Assembly: GCF_020781975.1 (NCBI RefSeq)
Contig: NZ_JAJGNI010000001.1
Location: 62,001 to 126,000 of the forward strand
DNA length: 64,000 nt
Direction: 5' to 3'
Origin: Microbacterium schleiferi
Lineage (GTDB): Bacteria > Actinomycetota > Actinomycetes > Actinomycetales > Microbacteriaceae
Shown: positions 26,753 through 36,063 of the stretch, one piece after another
How the letters are laid out: each line of letters begins with the position of its first letter
How positions within the stretch are numbered: the stretch's first letter is position 1
Notes under the pieces: generated by a model
What the model was told of the DNA's origin: nothing
The model's database searches: none
The model's input: the letters and a program-made list of their open reading frames with translations, nothing else
Position numbers and translations under genes: made by a program

Positions 26753-27157
26753 TCAGGACTCTTCGGGCGTGAAGGTCAGGGCGATCGAGTTCATGCAGTA
26801 CCGGTCGCCGGTGGGCGTGCCGAATCCATCGGGGAACACGTGGCCGAGGTGGGATCCGCACTGGGAGCACCGCACCTCGGTGCGCACCATGCCGTGGCTG
26901 CGGTCCTCGATGAGTTCGACAGCCTCGGGGCGAACCGACTCGTAGAAGCTCGGCCACCCGCAGTGCGAGTCGAACTTCGTGCCGCTCTTGAACAGCTCGT
27001 TGCCGCACGCAGCGCAGGCGTACAGACCGGCTCGACTCTCGTCGAGCAGTTCACCGGTCCAGGGACGCTCGGTTGCCGCTTCGCGCAAAACCGCGTACTG
27101 GTCGGCGCTGAGCTCTGCGCGCCACTCGGACTCGGACTTCTCGGTGCGATAGGACAT
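26753..27157 (-). CDS. msrB: peptide-methionine (R)-S-oxide reductase
   Basis: A 134-residue cytoplasmic repair enzyme that reduces the R-form of methionine sulfoxide in proteins. The structural zinc is held by two CxxC pairs (CAACG and CSQCG), and the catalytic Cys is in GDRYCMNSIAL near the C-terminus; the GWPSFYE motif forms the substrate pocket. All key residues are present and the length is normal. A stand-alone gene divergent from DUF2332. Confidence 0.95.
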   Translation of the reverse strand: MSYRTEKSESEWRAELSADQYAVLREAATERPWTGELLDESRAGLYACAACGNELFKSGTKFDSHCGWPSFYESVRPEAVELIEDRSHGMVRTEVRCSQCGSHLGHVFPDGFGTPTGDRYCMNSIALTFTPEES

Positions 27158-27215
27158 TGCTCCTCCTCACCACAAGTCAACACGAAGTGGCGACGGACTG
27201 TTCCACAATGGGGGC

Positions 27216-28226
27216 ATGGTGTCATCCCCGGATGCGGAGGCCGGCCGTGTCGCGGAACGCTATCGCCGCTTCGCAACGCAGGAGGCGCCGGGGCGCTCTG
27301 ACGTATATGAGGAATGGGCCAGGGGCGTCGCGGCCGATCCTGACGCGCAGCGCCTGCTCGCACGTATCCCCGAGGGGCGGCGTCAGCCTCCGCTCGTGTT
27401 CGCGGTGACCCGGATGCTGGGCGCGACCGAAGGCGGGTATGCAGCCTGGTCGCAGTGGCTGGCGGCGAACATCGACGGCGTAGCGGCGGAGTGTGCTGCG
27501 CGCGGTCTGCAGACCAACGAACCGCTGCGATGCGCAGCTCTGCTGCCCGCGCTGAGCCTCATCGACGGCCCGATTGCGCTTCTCGAGGTCGGCGCGAGCG
27601 CCGGCCTGTGTCTCTACCCCGATCGCTACTCATACCGGTACGAGAGTGGACAAGACCTCGACCCGGCCGGTGGTCAATCACCTGTCGTGCTTCGAAGCAG
27701 CGCCCGGGGTCTGCCGAGTCTGCACCTGCCCGAGGTCGTGTGGCGTGCCGGTATCGACCTGGCGCCGCTGGATGCGGCATCCGAGGCCGACCGTCGCTTC
27801 CTGACCTCGCTGGTCTGGCCGGGGGAGGAGGGGCGACGCGAGCGGATCGTCGCGGCGCTCGACGTCGTGCGTGCGGACCCCCCGACGCTCATTTCAGGAG
27901 ATGCCACCGCCGACGGCCTGCTCGCGCAGCTCGCCGCCGAAGCACCTGGCGACGCCACGCTGGTCGTGACCACCCCGGGCGTGCTTCCCCACATCGCCAG
28001 AGCCGGACGCACGCGGGTCTTCGAGCACATAGACGCACTTCGCGCCGCACGCCCCGGTACACACTGGATCTCCATCGATCCGCCCGGGCTCCACGATCGC
28101 TGGGGCGCGGATGCCGCGGGCCGGCCCGGCTTCGTCCTGGGTATGGACGAGCGCGCGCTCGCCGTCGTCGACCCACTCGGCGGATGGGTGGAGTGGCGCG
28201 CGCCGGATGTCGGTGCTCGCCGATAA
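27216..28226 (+). CDS. DUF2332 domain-containing protein
   Basis: A 336-residue actinobacterial protein of the DUF2332 family, recognised by RVAERYRRFATQEAPGRSDV, PLRCAALLPALSLI and the glycine motif LLEVGASAGLCLYPDRYSY. That last motif and a later strand VVTTPGVLPHI resemble the SAM-binding region of methyltransferases, so the fold may be a divergent methyltransferase; no activity is known to me. It is followed 9 bp later by the DUF3263 gene, suggesting one operon. Confidence 0.85.
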   Translation: MVSSPDAEAGRVAERYRRFATQEAPGRSDVYEEWARGVAADPDAQRLLARIPEGRRQPPLVFAVTRMLGATEGGYAAWSQWLAANIDGVAAECAARGLQTNEPLRCAALLPALSLIDGPIALLEVGASAGLCLYPDRYSYRYESGQDLDPAGGQSPVVLRSSARGLPSLHLPEVVWRAGIDLAPLDAASEADRRFLTSLVWPGEEGRRERIVAALDVVRADPPTLISGDATADGLLAQLAAEAPGDATLVVTTPGVLPHIARAGRTRVFEHIDALRAARPGTHWISIDPPGLHDRWGADAAGRPGFVLGMDERALAVVDPLGGWVEWRAPDVGARR

Positions 28227-28235
28227 CCTCTCACC

Positions 28236-28535
28236 GTGCCCCTGAACGAGCGTGAGCGCGCGATTCTCGACTTCGAGTCGTCGTGTCGGTTGCGGGGCTG
28301 GGCGAAAGAAGAACAGATCCGCCAGACGCTCGGCATGTCGCCCGCTCGGTATTACCAGTTGCTGGTTCGGATGCTGGATTCGGTCGATGCGCAGGCATAC
28401 GATCCGCTGCTGATGGGCCGACTTCGCCGACTCCGCGAGCACGGCCGTGGCAGCAATCGATCCGGTGCGGCCAGTGGCGAGCCTGGCGCCCGCCCGCGCA
28501 CAGTTTCCCTCGGCGGCATCGGTACGATCGTCTGA
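28236..28535 (+). CDS. DUF3263 domain-containing small protein
   Basis: A 99-residue protein. The first 65 residues match DUF3263 (LNERERAILDFESSCRLRGW, IRQTLGMSPARYYQLLVRML): a helical, probably helix-turn-helix-like domain typical of actinobacteria. The C-terminal third is Gly/Arg/Ser-rich and likely disordered. GTG start at 28236. The stop overlaps the next gene's ATG by one base (TGATG), as in other actinobacteria where DUF3263 precedes a LytR_C protein. It may bind DNA, but this is only a structural guess. Confidence 0.85.
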   Translation: MPLNERERAILDFESSCRLRGWAKEEQIRQTLGMSPARYYQLLVRMLDSVDAQAYDPLLMGRLRRLREHGRGSNRSGAASGEPGARPRTVSLGGIGTIV

Positions 28536-29134
28536 TGCCGAACTCCGAGTTCCCGCGCGATCGATTCGACGACCTGCCCGAGGATGTCGGTCGAGTCGGT
28601 GCACACCGTGCGGAGCAGCCGCACATGCGCGGCGGAGTCGTCTTCTTCTGGGCGGCGCTTGCCACTGTCATCCTGATCGCGGTGGGGATCTTCGCGATGT
28701 TCGTGGTTTTTGGGCGCATCGTGCTGTTTCCTGAGCCCACTCCCGAGCCCACCCCGACGGTCACCGTGGACCCCGTCGTCGACACGTCCTACTCGGTTCT
28801 GATCCTCAACGCGACGCCAGAGACCGGCCTTGCCACGCAGCTGAAAGACCAGCTCATCGCCGCCGGGTGGGTCCCCGACACCGTCCTGGCGGGGCAGGCC
28901 GGGACCGACGACTTCCCCGAGACGACGGTCTACTATGCGACGGATGCTGACTACGCCGCGGCGTTGGGCCTCGCTAACGTGATCGGCGGCGCGGCAGTGG
29001 CCCAGAGCGACATTTATCAACCGACCGACGACCCCGCAACCGAGGTCGACGAAGGCGCCACGAAGCAGCTCACGATCGTCATCGGCCTCGACCGCACCGC
29101 GGCCGGTGCGCCCACTCCCGAGCCCACGGCCTGA
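28535..29134 (+). CDS. LytR_C domain membrane protein
   Basis: A 199-residue single-pass protein: acidic N-terminus, one membrane helix (about 35-62, VVFFWAALATVILIAVGIFA), a Pro/Thr linker (PEPTPEPTPTV), and an extracytoplasmic LytR C-terminal domain (about 80-160; YSVLILNATPETGLATQL, then VPDTVLAGQAGTDDFPETTV). The catalytic LytR-CpsA-Psr phosphotransferase domain is absent, so this is an accessory cell-envelope protein rather than a ligase. It is translationally coupled to DUF3263 and ends in a second Pro-rich tail. Confidence 0.87.
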   Translation: MPNSEFPRDRFDDLPEDVGRVGAHRAEQPHMRGGVVFFWAALATVILIAVGIFAMFVVFGRIVLFPEPTPEPTPTVTVDPVVDTSYSVLILNATPETGLATQLKDQLIAAGWVPDTVLAGQAGTDDFPETTVYYATDADYAAALGLANVIGGAAVAQSDIYQPTDDPATEVDEGATKQLTIVIGLDRTAAGAPTPEPTA

Positions 29135-29263
29135 CCCGCGCGGCCCGCGTGTTTCCGGGCCGTAACAAGGTGAAGACGCGCGTGTCAATACTTCGTCCTA
29201 CGACCGTTTCGGGTCGATTCCGGTGCATACGATGACGGTGTCCTACCAGCATCAGGAGTACCC

Positions 29264-29464
29264 ATGGCCCAAGGCACCGTCAAGTGGTTCAACGCCGAGA
29301 AGGGATACGGCTTCATCACCGTCGATGACGGTCAAGACGTGTTCGTCCACTACTCGAACATCGACATGACCGGTTTCCGCGTTCTCGAAGAGGGACAGAA
29401 GGTCGAATTCACCGTCGGGACGGGCCAGAAGGGCCCGCAGGCGGAGTCGGTGCGGGTGGTCTAG
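29264..29464 (+). CDS. cspA: cold-shock protein (CspA family)
   Basis: A 66-residue RNA-binding OB-fold protein. RNP1 is KGYGFITV and RNP2 is VFVHYS, with the usual start [14 protein letters not shown] and end QAESVRVV. Acts as an RNA chaperone. A single gene with its own 129-bp leader, often the site of post-transcriptional control in this family, though no specific motif is visible. It ends in a strong hairpin. Confidence 0.96.
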   Translation: MAQGTVKWFNAEKGYGFITVDDGQDVFVHYSNIDMTGFRVLEEGQKVEFTVGTGQKGPQAESVRVV

Positions 29465-29487
29465 CCACCGCGTCGACCAGGTTTCAG

Positions 29488-29517
29488 AAGAGACGGATGC
29501 CGCGGCATCCGTCTCTT
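29488..29517 (+). terminator. hairpin terminator after the cold-shock gene
   Basis: A perfect 14-bp inverted repeat with a 2-base centre (29488-29501 and 29504-29517), followed by T-rich sequence. The stem again contains ggatgc/gcatcc. Confidence 0.8.
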
Positions 29518-29538
29518 CGTCGTCTTCGTCGTGCGCGG

Positions 29539-29565
29539 CTTGCACTCCCCATGGGCGAGTGCCAG
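29539..29565. promoter_or_regulatory. second, degenerate CIRCE (HrcA operator)
   Basis: CTTGCACTC-N9-GAGTGCCAG keeps the inner 6-bp arms GCACTC/GAGTGC at the canonical 9-bp spacing but differs from consensus in the outer bases. Its start lies 33 bp (about three helical turns) before the perfect CIRCE. Confidence 0.7.
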
Positions 29566-29568
29566 AAT
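29540..29568 (+). promoter_or_regulatory. groEL promoter overlapping CIRCE elements
   Basis: TTGCAC at 29540-29545 and CAGAAT at 29563-29568 are separated by 17 bp, fitting a SigA-type promoter. The -35 box lies in the first CIRCE-like repeat and the second CIRCE covers the likely start site, so HrcA binding would block transcription. Confidence 0.6.
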
Positions 29569-29571
29569 GGG

Positions 29572-29598
29572 TTAGCACTCCAGATCGGTGAGTGCTAA
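29572..29598. promoter_or_regulatory. perfect CIRCE element (HrcA operator)
   Basis: TTAGCACTC-N9-GAGTGCTAA matches the CIRCE consensus at every position. It lies 31 bp before the groEL start and identifies this groEL as a member of the HrcA heat-shock regulon. Confidence 0.97.
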
Positions 29599-29605
29599 GA
29601 CCTAG

Positions 29606-31249
<1,644 letters not shown>

Positions 31250-31267
31250 GTCCGGCTGCATTTCACA

Positions 31268-31300
31268 CCGAAGGCCCCTCCCACGTGGAGGGGCCTTCGG
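31268..31300. terminator. hairpin terminator after groEL
   Basis: A perfect 14-bp inverted repeat (31268-31281 with 31287-31300, loop CACGT) followed by TCGTTTT. It separates groEL from the convergent WXG100 gene. Confidence 0.85.
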
Positions 31301-31315
31301 TCGTTTTCGGTGCGA

Positions 31316-31603
31316 TCAGCGGAACAGGCCGAGGGTCATCTGCTCGGCATCCGCGTACTGGTGTCCTGCCGCTTCCAGGGCGACGCCGATTGCGCTGAGG
31401 GCCTCCTCCACCTGAGCGTTGGCTGCGCGCCACTGGTCGATGACGCCGGCGAAGGCAAGAGATGCCGCCCCGGTCCAGTGCGACTGCAGGCCGGTGAGCT
31501 GGGCGAGCATGGTGTGCGTTTCTGCGCGGACGCGGTCTGCGGTGGCCCGCACACCTGCCGTTGCGGCAAAAACTGCGTCGCTGTCGACGGAATAGACGGC
31601 CAC
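31316..31603 (-). CDS. WXG100-family (ESAT-6-like) protein
   Basis: A 95-residue helical hairpin protein of the type VII secretion substrate family: the turn carries the WTG form of the W-x-G motif (LQSHWTGAASLAFAGVIDQW) between two amphipathic helices. The GTG at 31603 has GGGAGG 5 bases upstream, giving the normal WXG100 length; longer open frames lack this. The C-terminal Y-x-x-x-D/E export signal may be present as YADAEQM. No ESX machinery or partner gene lies nearby, so it is an orphan whose secretion depends on genes elsewhere. Confidence 0.85.
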   Translation of the reverse strand: MAVYSVDSDAVFAATAGVRATADRVRAETHTMLAQLTGLQSHWTGAASLAFAGVIDQWRAANAQVEEALSAIGVALEAAGHQYADAEQMTLGLFR

Positions 31604-31734
31604 AAGAACCTCCCGGTGTCGTGAGTGTAGGTGACACGCTACGGTCGCGGCTCGCGTGTGCGCGGCGGCGGACCCCCTGTTCACAGAGGCCACGGCTGAG
31701 CCCCTTTTGGGGAGGAGAACTCGGTGCGCGGTGC

Positions 31735-33486
31735 TCAGGCCGGGGGGTCGCTCCGCAGATCAGCCGGCAGGCGGTCCAGCGGCTGCGTTTCGAGCAAGGC
31801 ATGCTCGGCTGGGTCAAGATGCCTGGCGAGAGGGAATCCGACGCGGAATGTGGCGCCGCCACAGGGAGTGTCCATGACGCGGACCGAGCCGTGGAGCGAT
31901 TCCACGATGGAAGCGACGATCGACAGCCCGAGTCCGGACCCGCCGGTCTCGCGCGTGCGCGAGTTGTCGGCGCGCCAGAACCGCTGGAAGATCTTGTCTT
32001 TGATCTGGTCCGGCACGCCTTCACCGTGGTCGACGATCTCGATCCAACCGGACTGCGCCGCGGCATCCACCCCGATGCGCAGCTCGATGGGAGAGTCGTC
32101 GGCGGTGAAACGGCGAGCGTTCCCGATGAGGTTCGTGATCACCTGACGGATGCGGTTCTCTTCGCCGAGCACGATCGGGGGGAGCGCGACAGGCGCCGAC
32201 GATGACGGCCCGAGGTCCAGTGGCCCGATGACGATCTGCTCGGTGGTCGGCGCGGTGCCGCGCGCATCCCTCGGGCGGCGGCGCAGCAGGATGGAGCCCG
32301 CGCGGCTGAAGGCCGACCGTGGCCGTTTGGGTGTCTCAAGGGTGTCGGTTTCGGTCTGTGGCGGCCGCTGTTCGGTCGGCTCGACGATGGTCGTATCGAT
32401 GACTGCGACCGGCCGCTGGGGAGCGGCAGCGCGCACGTCGAGGGCTGCATCGCGCGCGAGCGGCCGCAGATCGACTGGGGCGAACTGGATGTCTCGGCGT
32501 TCATCGAGCCGGGCAAGGGCAAGCAGGTCTTCGACGAGCAGGCCCATGCGCATGGCTTCTTTCTCGATCCGCTCCATCGACTGTGCGACATCCTGGTCGG
32601 TGCGGATGGCTCCCATCCGGTACAGCTCCGCGTAGCCGCGGACGGTGACGAGGGGCGTCCGCAGTTCGTGCGACGCGTCGCCGACGAACCGGCGCATCTG
32701 GCGCACCGTGGCGTCTCGCTGCGCCAGCGCGGCATCGATGCGCCCGAGCATGGCGTTGATAGCGGTCTTGAGTCTTCCAACCTCGGTGGCGGGGGCGATG
32801 TCGGTCATGCGCTGGCCGAAATCACCTGCCGCGATCTCCATCGCGGTGTTCTCGACCTGCGTGAGACTCCGGAACGCAAGGGTGACCAGCAGCCGGATCG
32901 CGACGGCGCCGAGCACGATCGTGATCACCGACAGGATGCTGTAGATGCCCAGATAGGTGGCGAGGGTCTGGGTCACCGTCGACATCGGCAAAGCGACCAT
33001 CTGGGTGTAGAAGATCGAGGTTCCGGGGATCTCCACCGGTGCGACCGCCGCGCGGAAAGTGCTGGTGTCGGACTCGCTCGACAGATCGAACGGCTGTTGT
33101 GCCAGCGAAAACGCATCCGCGTAGGGAAGAAACGTCTCCGGGAAGTCCGGCTTGGCGTCGCGCCGTCCGCCGCCGGCCTGAGCGACGTAGTTTCCGTCAG
33201 CATCGTAGATGGCGACGAAATACTCGGTCGGTGGGGAGTCGGGGACGACCACTTGGCCGGTAGAGGTGTCGATAGCGAACAAGCCGCCTACCGCACCCGC
33301 TAGGTCGCTGACTTGCGTGTCGACGCTCGCCAAGAGTTGGCTGCGCAGGAACACCGTCGTTCCGATGCCGGTCGCGATCAGCCCGAGAGCCAGGATCGAC
33401 ACGGCAACGCCCGTCACCTTGGCGCGCAGGCTAAGGCTGCGCCACCACCCGGTGACGGCGTCGGTCCGCTCGGTCGTGCTGCTCAC
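31735..33486 (-). CDS. HAMP-containing two-component sensor histidine kinase
   Basis: A 583-residue membrane kinase. Membrane helix 1 is at about 25-48, an extracytoplasmic sensor domain at 50-180, helix 2 at about 182-205, then HAMP (about 205-260) and the phosphoacceptor His273 in GDASHELRTPLVTVRG. The catalytic domain (about 450-560) has NLIGNARRF, DHGEGVPDQIKDKIF and GGSGLGLSIV. Between the two helical-domain ends and the ATP domain is an insertion of about 70 Pro/Thr/Arg-rich residues (about 355-425) absent from typical kinases. It resembles TrcS/PhoR-type kinases of actinobacteria. It follows its regulator gene with a 19-bp gap. Confidence 0.92.
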   Translation of the reverse strand: MSSTTERTDAVTGWWRSLSLRAKVTGVAVSILALGLIATGIGTTVFLRSQLLASVDTQVSDLAGAVGGLFAIDTSTGQVVVPDSPPTEYFVAIYDADGNYVAQAGGGRRDAKPDFPETFLPYADAFSLAQQPFDLSSESDTSTFRAAVAPVEIPGTSIFYTQMVALPMSTVTQTLATYLGIYSILSVITIVLGAVAIRLLVTLAFRSLTQVENTAMEIAAGDFGQRMTDIAPATEVGRLKTAINAMLGRIDAALAQRDATVRQMRRFVGDASHELRTPLVTVRGYAELYRMGAIRTDQDVAQSMERIEKEAMRMGLLVEDLLALARLDERRDIQFAPVDLRPLARDAALDVRAAAPQRPVAVIDTTIVEPTEQRPPQTETDTLETPKRPRSAFSRAGSILLRRRPRDARGTAPTTEQIVIGPLDLGPSSSAPVALPPIVLGEENRIRQVITNLIGNARRFTADDSPIELRIGVDAAAQSGWIEIVDHGEGVPDQIKDKIFQRFWRADNSRTRETGGSGLGLSIVASIVESLHGSVRVMDTPCGGATFRVGFPLARHLDPAEHALLETQPLDRLPADLRSDPPA

Positions 33487-33505
33487 GCCGACTCCGACGG
33501 ATGCC

Positions 33506-34198
33506 TCACGCCGACTTGCCTGCCTTCAGCATGTAGCCGAACCCGCGCTTGGTCTGGATGAGCGGCTCGGACGAGTACGGGTCGATCTTGCGGCGCAGGT
33601 ACGAGATGTAGCTCTCGACGATGCCGGCATCCCCGTTGAAGTCGTATTCCCAGACATGGTCGAGGATCTGCGACTTCGAGAGCACCCGGTTCGGGTTGAG
33701 CATCAGGTAGCGCAGCAGCTTGAATTCGGTTGGGCTGAGGTCGATCGAGACGTCCCCGACTGAGACATCGTGGGTGTCCTGATCCATCGTCAGTTCTCCG
33801 GCGCGGATGACCGACTCCTCGTCGGTTTGCATCGTGCGGCGCAGAATCGCCTGGATGCGCGCGACGATCTCATCGAGGCTGAACGGCTTGGTGACGTAGT
33901 CGTCGCCGCCGGCGTTCAGGCCGGTGATCTTGTCTTCGGTCTCGTCCTTGGCCGTGAGGAACAGGATCGGGGCGGTGTACCCGGCGCCGCGCAGGCGCTT
34001 GGTGACGCTGAATCCGTTCATATCGGGAAGCATGACATCGAGCAGGATGAGGTCGGGTTCCTCCTCGAGGACTGCCGAGATCGTCGAGGCGCCATTGGCG
34101 ACTGCCTTGACCTGATAGCCGGCGAACTTGAGGCTCGTCATCAGCAGGTCTCGGATGTTCGGCTCGTCGTCGACGACGAGGATGCGGGGTGCGCTCAT
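33506..34198 (-). CDS. OmpR-family response regulator
   Basis: A 230-residue regulator with receiver domain (acidic pair VVDDEPN; phosphoacceptor Asp54 in LILLDVMLPDMNG; Lys in YVTKPFS) and a winged-helix output domain (DLSPTEFKLLRYLMLNPNRV, TKRGFGYMLKAGKS). Partner of the downstream kinase. The nearest characterised relatives by look are TrcR/MprA-type regulators of actinobacteria. A 22-base-loop inverted repeat lies about 100 bp upstream of its start and may be an autoregulatory site. Confidence 0.94.
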   Translation of the reverse strand: MSAPRILVVDDEPNIRDLLMTSLKFAGYQVKAVANGASTISAVLEEEPDLILLDVMLPDMNGFSVTKRLRGAGYTAPILFLTAKDETEDKITGLNAGGDDYVTKPFSLDEIVARIQAILRRTMQTDEESVIRAGELTMDQDTHDVSVGDVSIDLSPTEFKLLRYLMLNPNRVLSKSQILDHVWEYDFNGDAGIVESYISYLRRKIDPYSSEPLIQTKRGFGYMLKAGKSA

Positions 34199-34299
34199 GC
34201 CCCCATTATCGTGATTCCCCTGGTGTGGATGCTGGATATCGCGCGGATCGGCGGTTCCCCCCTCCCAGGCGTAGGAGGAACCCGCGGTGTAGGACGGTT

Positions 34300-34339
34300 C
34301 AGGTAGGCATCCTCCGACCTCGGCGAGATCGCCTACCTG
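34300..34339. repeat. 9-bp inverted repeat upstream of the response regulator
   Basis: CAGGTAGGC at 34300-34308 is repeated as GCCTACCTG at 34331-34339. It sits between the helicase gene end and the regulator start, in a region with further GTAGG repeats. It may be an operator or a weak terminator of the regulator gene's upstream neighbour; both are guesses. Confidence 0.4.
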
Positions 34340-34366
34340 CGGTAGACGGATGCCGGACTGTGCAGG

Positions 34367-36022
34367 TCACGCCGCGAGTTTGTCGGCATCCAGGATCGTG
34401 TAGCTGTAGCCCTGTTCGGCGAGGAACCGCTGCCGGTTCTGCGCGAAGTCCTGGTCGACCGTGTCGCGCGCGATGAGCGTGTAGAAGCTGGCAGTATTGC
34501 CCGACTGTTTGGGGCGCAGGAGTCGGCCGAGCCGCTGCGCCTCCTCCTGTCGGGACCCGAACGATCCCGACACCTGGATGGCGACGGATGCCTCGGGCAG
34601 GTCCACCGAGAAGTTTGCGACCTTCGACACCACGAGCACCGGAATTTTCCCCTCCCGGAAGCCGCGGTAGAGCTCTTCGCGCTCATCGACCGGGGTTGCG
34701 CCCGTGATCTGCGGGGCATCCAGCGCCTGCGCGATCTCGTCAATCTGGTCGAGGTACTGACCGATCACGAGGGTCTGTTCGCCGGCGTGCCGTGCCACGA
34801 GATCCTTCACGACGCCGATCTTCGCCGGGGCTGTGGCTGCGAGCCGGTACCGCTCGTCATCTGCTGCCGCCGCGTACTCGAGCCGTTCGCCGGCGGGAAG
34901 GTCGACGCGCACCTCGTAGCAGGCTGCGGGGGAGATGAAGCCCTGCGACTCGATCTCTTTCCAGGGGGCATCGAACCGCTTGGGGCCGATGAGGCTGAAC
35001 ACATCGCCCTCGCGGCCGTCTTCGCGCACGAGCGTCGCCGTGAGGCCCAGCCGTCGACGGGCCTGCAGGTCGGCCGTGAGCTTGAAGACGGGGGCTGGTA
35101 GCAGATGGACCTCGTCGTAGACGATGAGACCCCAGTCGAGGGCGTCGAGCAGCGCGAGGTGCGCGTACTGTCCCTTCCGCTTGGCGGTGAGGATCTGGTA
35201 GGTCGCGATCGTGACCGGCTTGACCTCTTTGGCCTGCCCCGAATACTCGCCGATCTCTTCGGGCGTGAGGCTCGTGCGCTTGAGCAGCTCGTCGCGCCAC
35301 TGCCGCGCGCTGACGGTATTGGTGACCAGGATCAGCGTTGTCGTCTTGGTGTCGGCCATCGCGCCTGCCCCGACGAGTGTCTTGCCCGCGCCGCAGGGAA
35401 GCACAACGACTCCCGACCCTCCGTCGGTGAACGCGTCGACAGCCTGCCGCTGGTAGGGGCGCAGGTGCCAGTCCTGCTCGGCGAGGTCGATCGGATGCGG
35501 CGTTCCGGGTGTGTAACCAGCGAAGTCTTCGGCGGGCCAGCCGATCTTCAGCAGCTCCTGTTTGATCTGCCCCCGCGCCCAGGCGTCGATGACGTACGTG
35601 TCGGGGGCGGGATGCCCCACCAGCAGTGGCTGGATGCGCTTGTTCTTCGTGACCTCGGCCAGCACCGCGGCATCCGTCGACCGCAGCACGAGCGCAGGCT
35701 CCTCGGACCCGTCGACGGTGTCGCGCTCGATCACGAGGCGGCCATAGCGGCCGACCGTTTCGCGGATGTCGATAGCGACCGACGGCGGCACCGGGAAGCG
35801 TGTCCACCGGTCGAGGGTGCCCAGCATGTCTTCGGCCGTGTGCCCGGCCGCCCGGGCATTCCACAGGCCGAGCCGCGTGATGCGGTACGTGTGGATGTGC
35901 TCGGGAGCGCGCTCGAGTTCGGCGAAGATCGCGAGTTCGTGGCGTGCGGATTCGGCATCCGGATGTGCCACTTCAAGCAGCACTGTCCGGTCGCTTTGCA
36001 CGATGAGAGGGCCGTCAGCCAT
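34367..36022 (-). CDS. XPB/Rad25-like DEAD/DEAH-box DNA helicase
   Basis: A 551-residue superfamily 2 helicase. Motif I is LPCGAGKTLVGA, motif II is DEVH (in VYDEVHLLPAPVF), motif III is LGLTATLVRED, and the second RecA domain carries GATPVDEREELYRGF and motif VI LGRLLRPKQSG. The N-terminal damage-recognition-like domain (about 60-190) is typical of bacterial XPB proteins, which are 3'-5' helicases with an uncertain role in repair. It is followed on the same strand, 41 bp upstream, by the helicase-associated gene, a pairing conserved in actinobacteria. Confidence 0.93.
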   Translation of the reverse strand: MADGPLIVQSDRTVLLEVAHPDAESARHELAIFAELERAPEHIHTYRITRLGLWNARAAGHTAEDMLGTLDRWTRFPVPPSVAIDIRETVGRYGRLVIERDTVDGSEEPALVLRSTDAAVLAEVTKNKRIQPLLVGHPAPDTYVIDAWARGQIKQELLKIGWPAEDFAGYTPGTPHPIDLAEQDWHLRPYQRQAVDAFTDGGSGVVVLPCGAGKTLVGAGAMADTKTTTLILVTNTVSARQWRDELLKRTSLTPEEIGEYSGQAKEVKPVTIATYQILTAKRKGQYAHLALLDALDWGLIVYDEVHLLPAPVFKLTADLQARRRLGLTATLVREDGREGDVFSLIGPKRFDAPWKEIESQGFISPAACYEVRVDLPAGERLEYAAAADDERYRLAATAPAKIGVVKDLVARHAGEQTLVIGQYLDQIDEIAQALDAPQITGATPVDEREELYRGFREGKIPVLVVSKVANFSVDLPEASVAIQVSGSFGSRQEEAQRLGRLLRPKQSGNTASFYTLIARDTVDQDFAQNRQRFLAEQGYSYTILDADKLAA

Positions 36023-36063
36023 AGCGATCCAGTCTACCCGCGAGGTGGTGGGGCGGACGGCTC

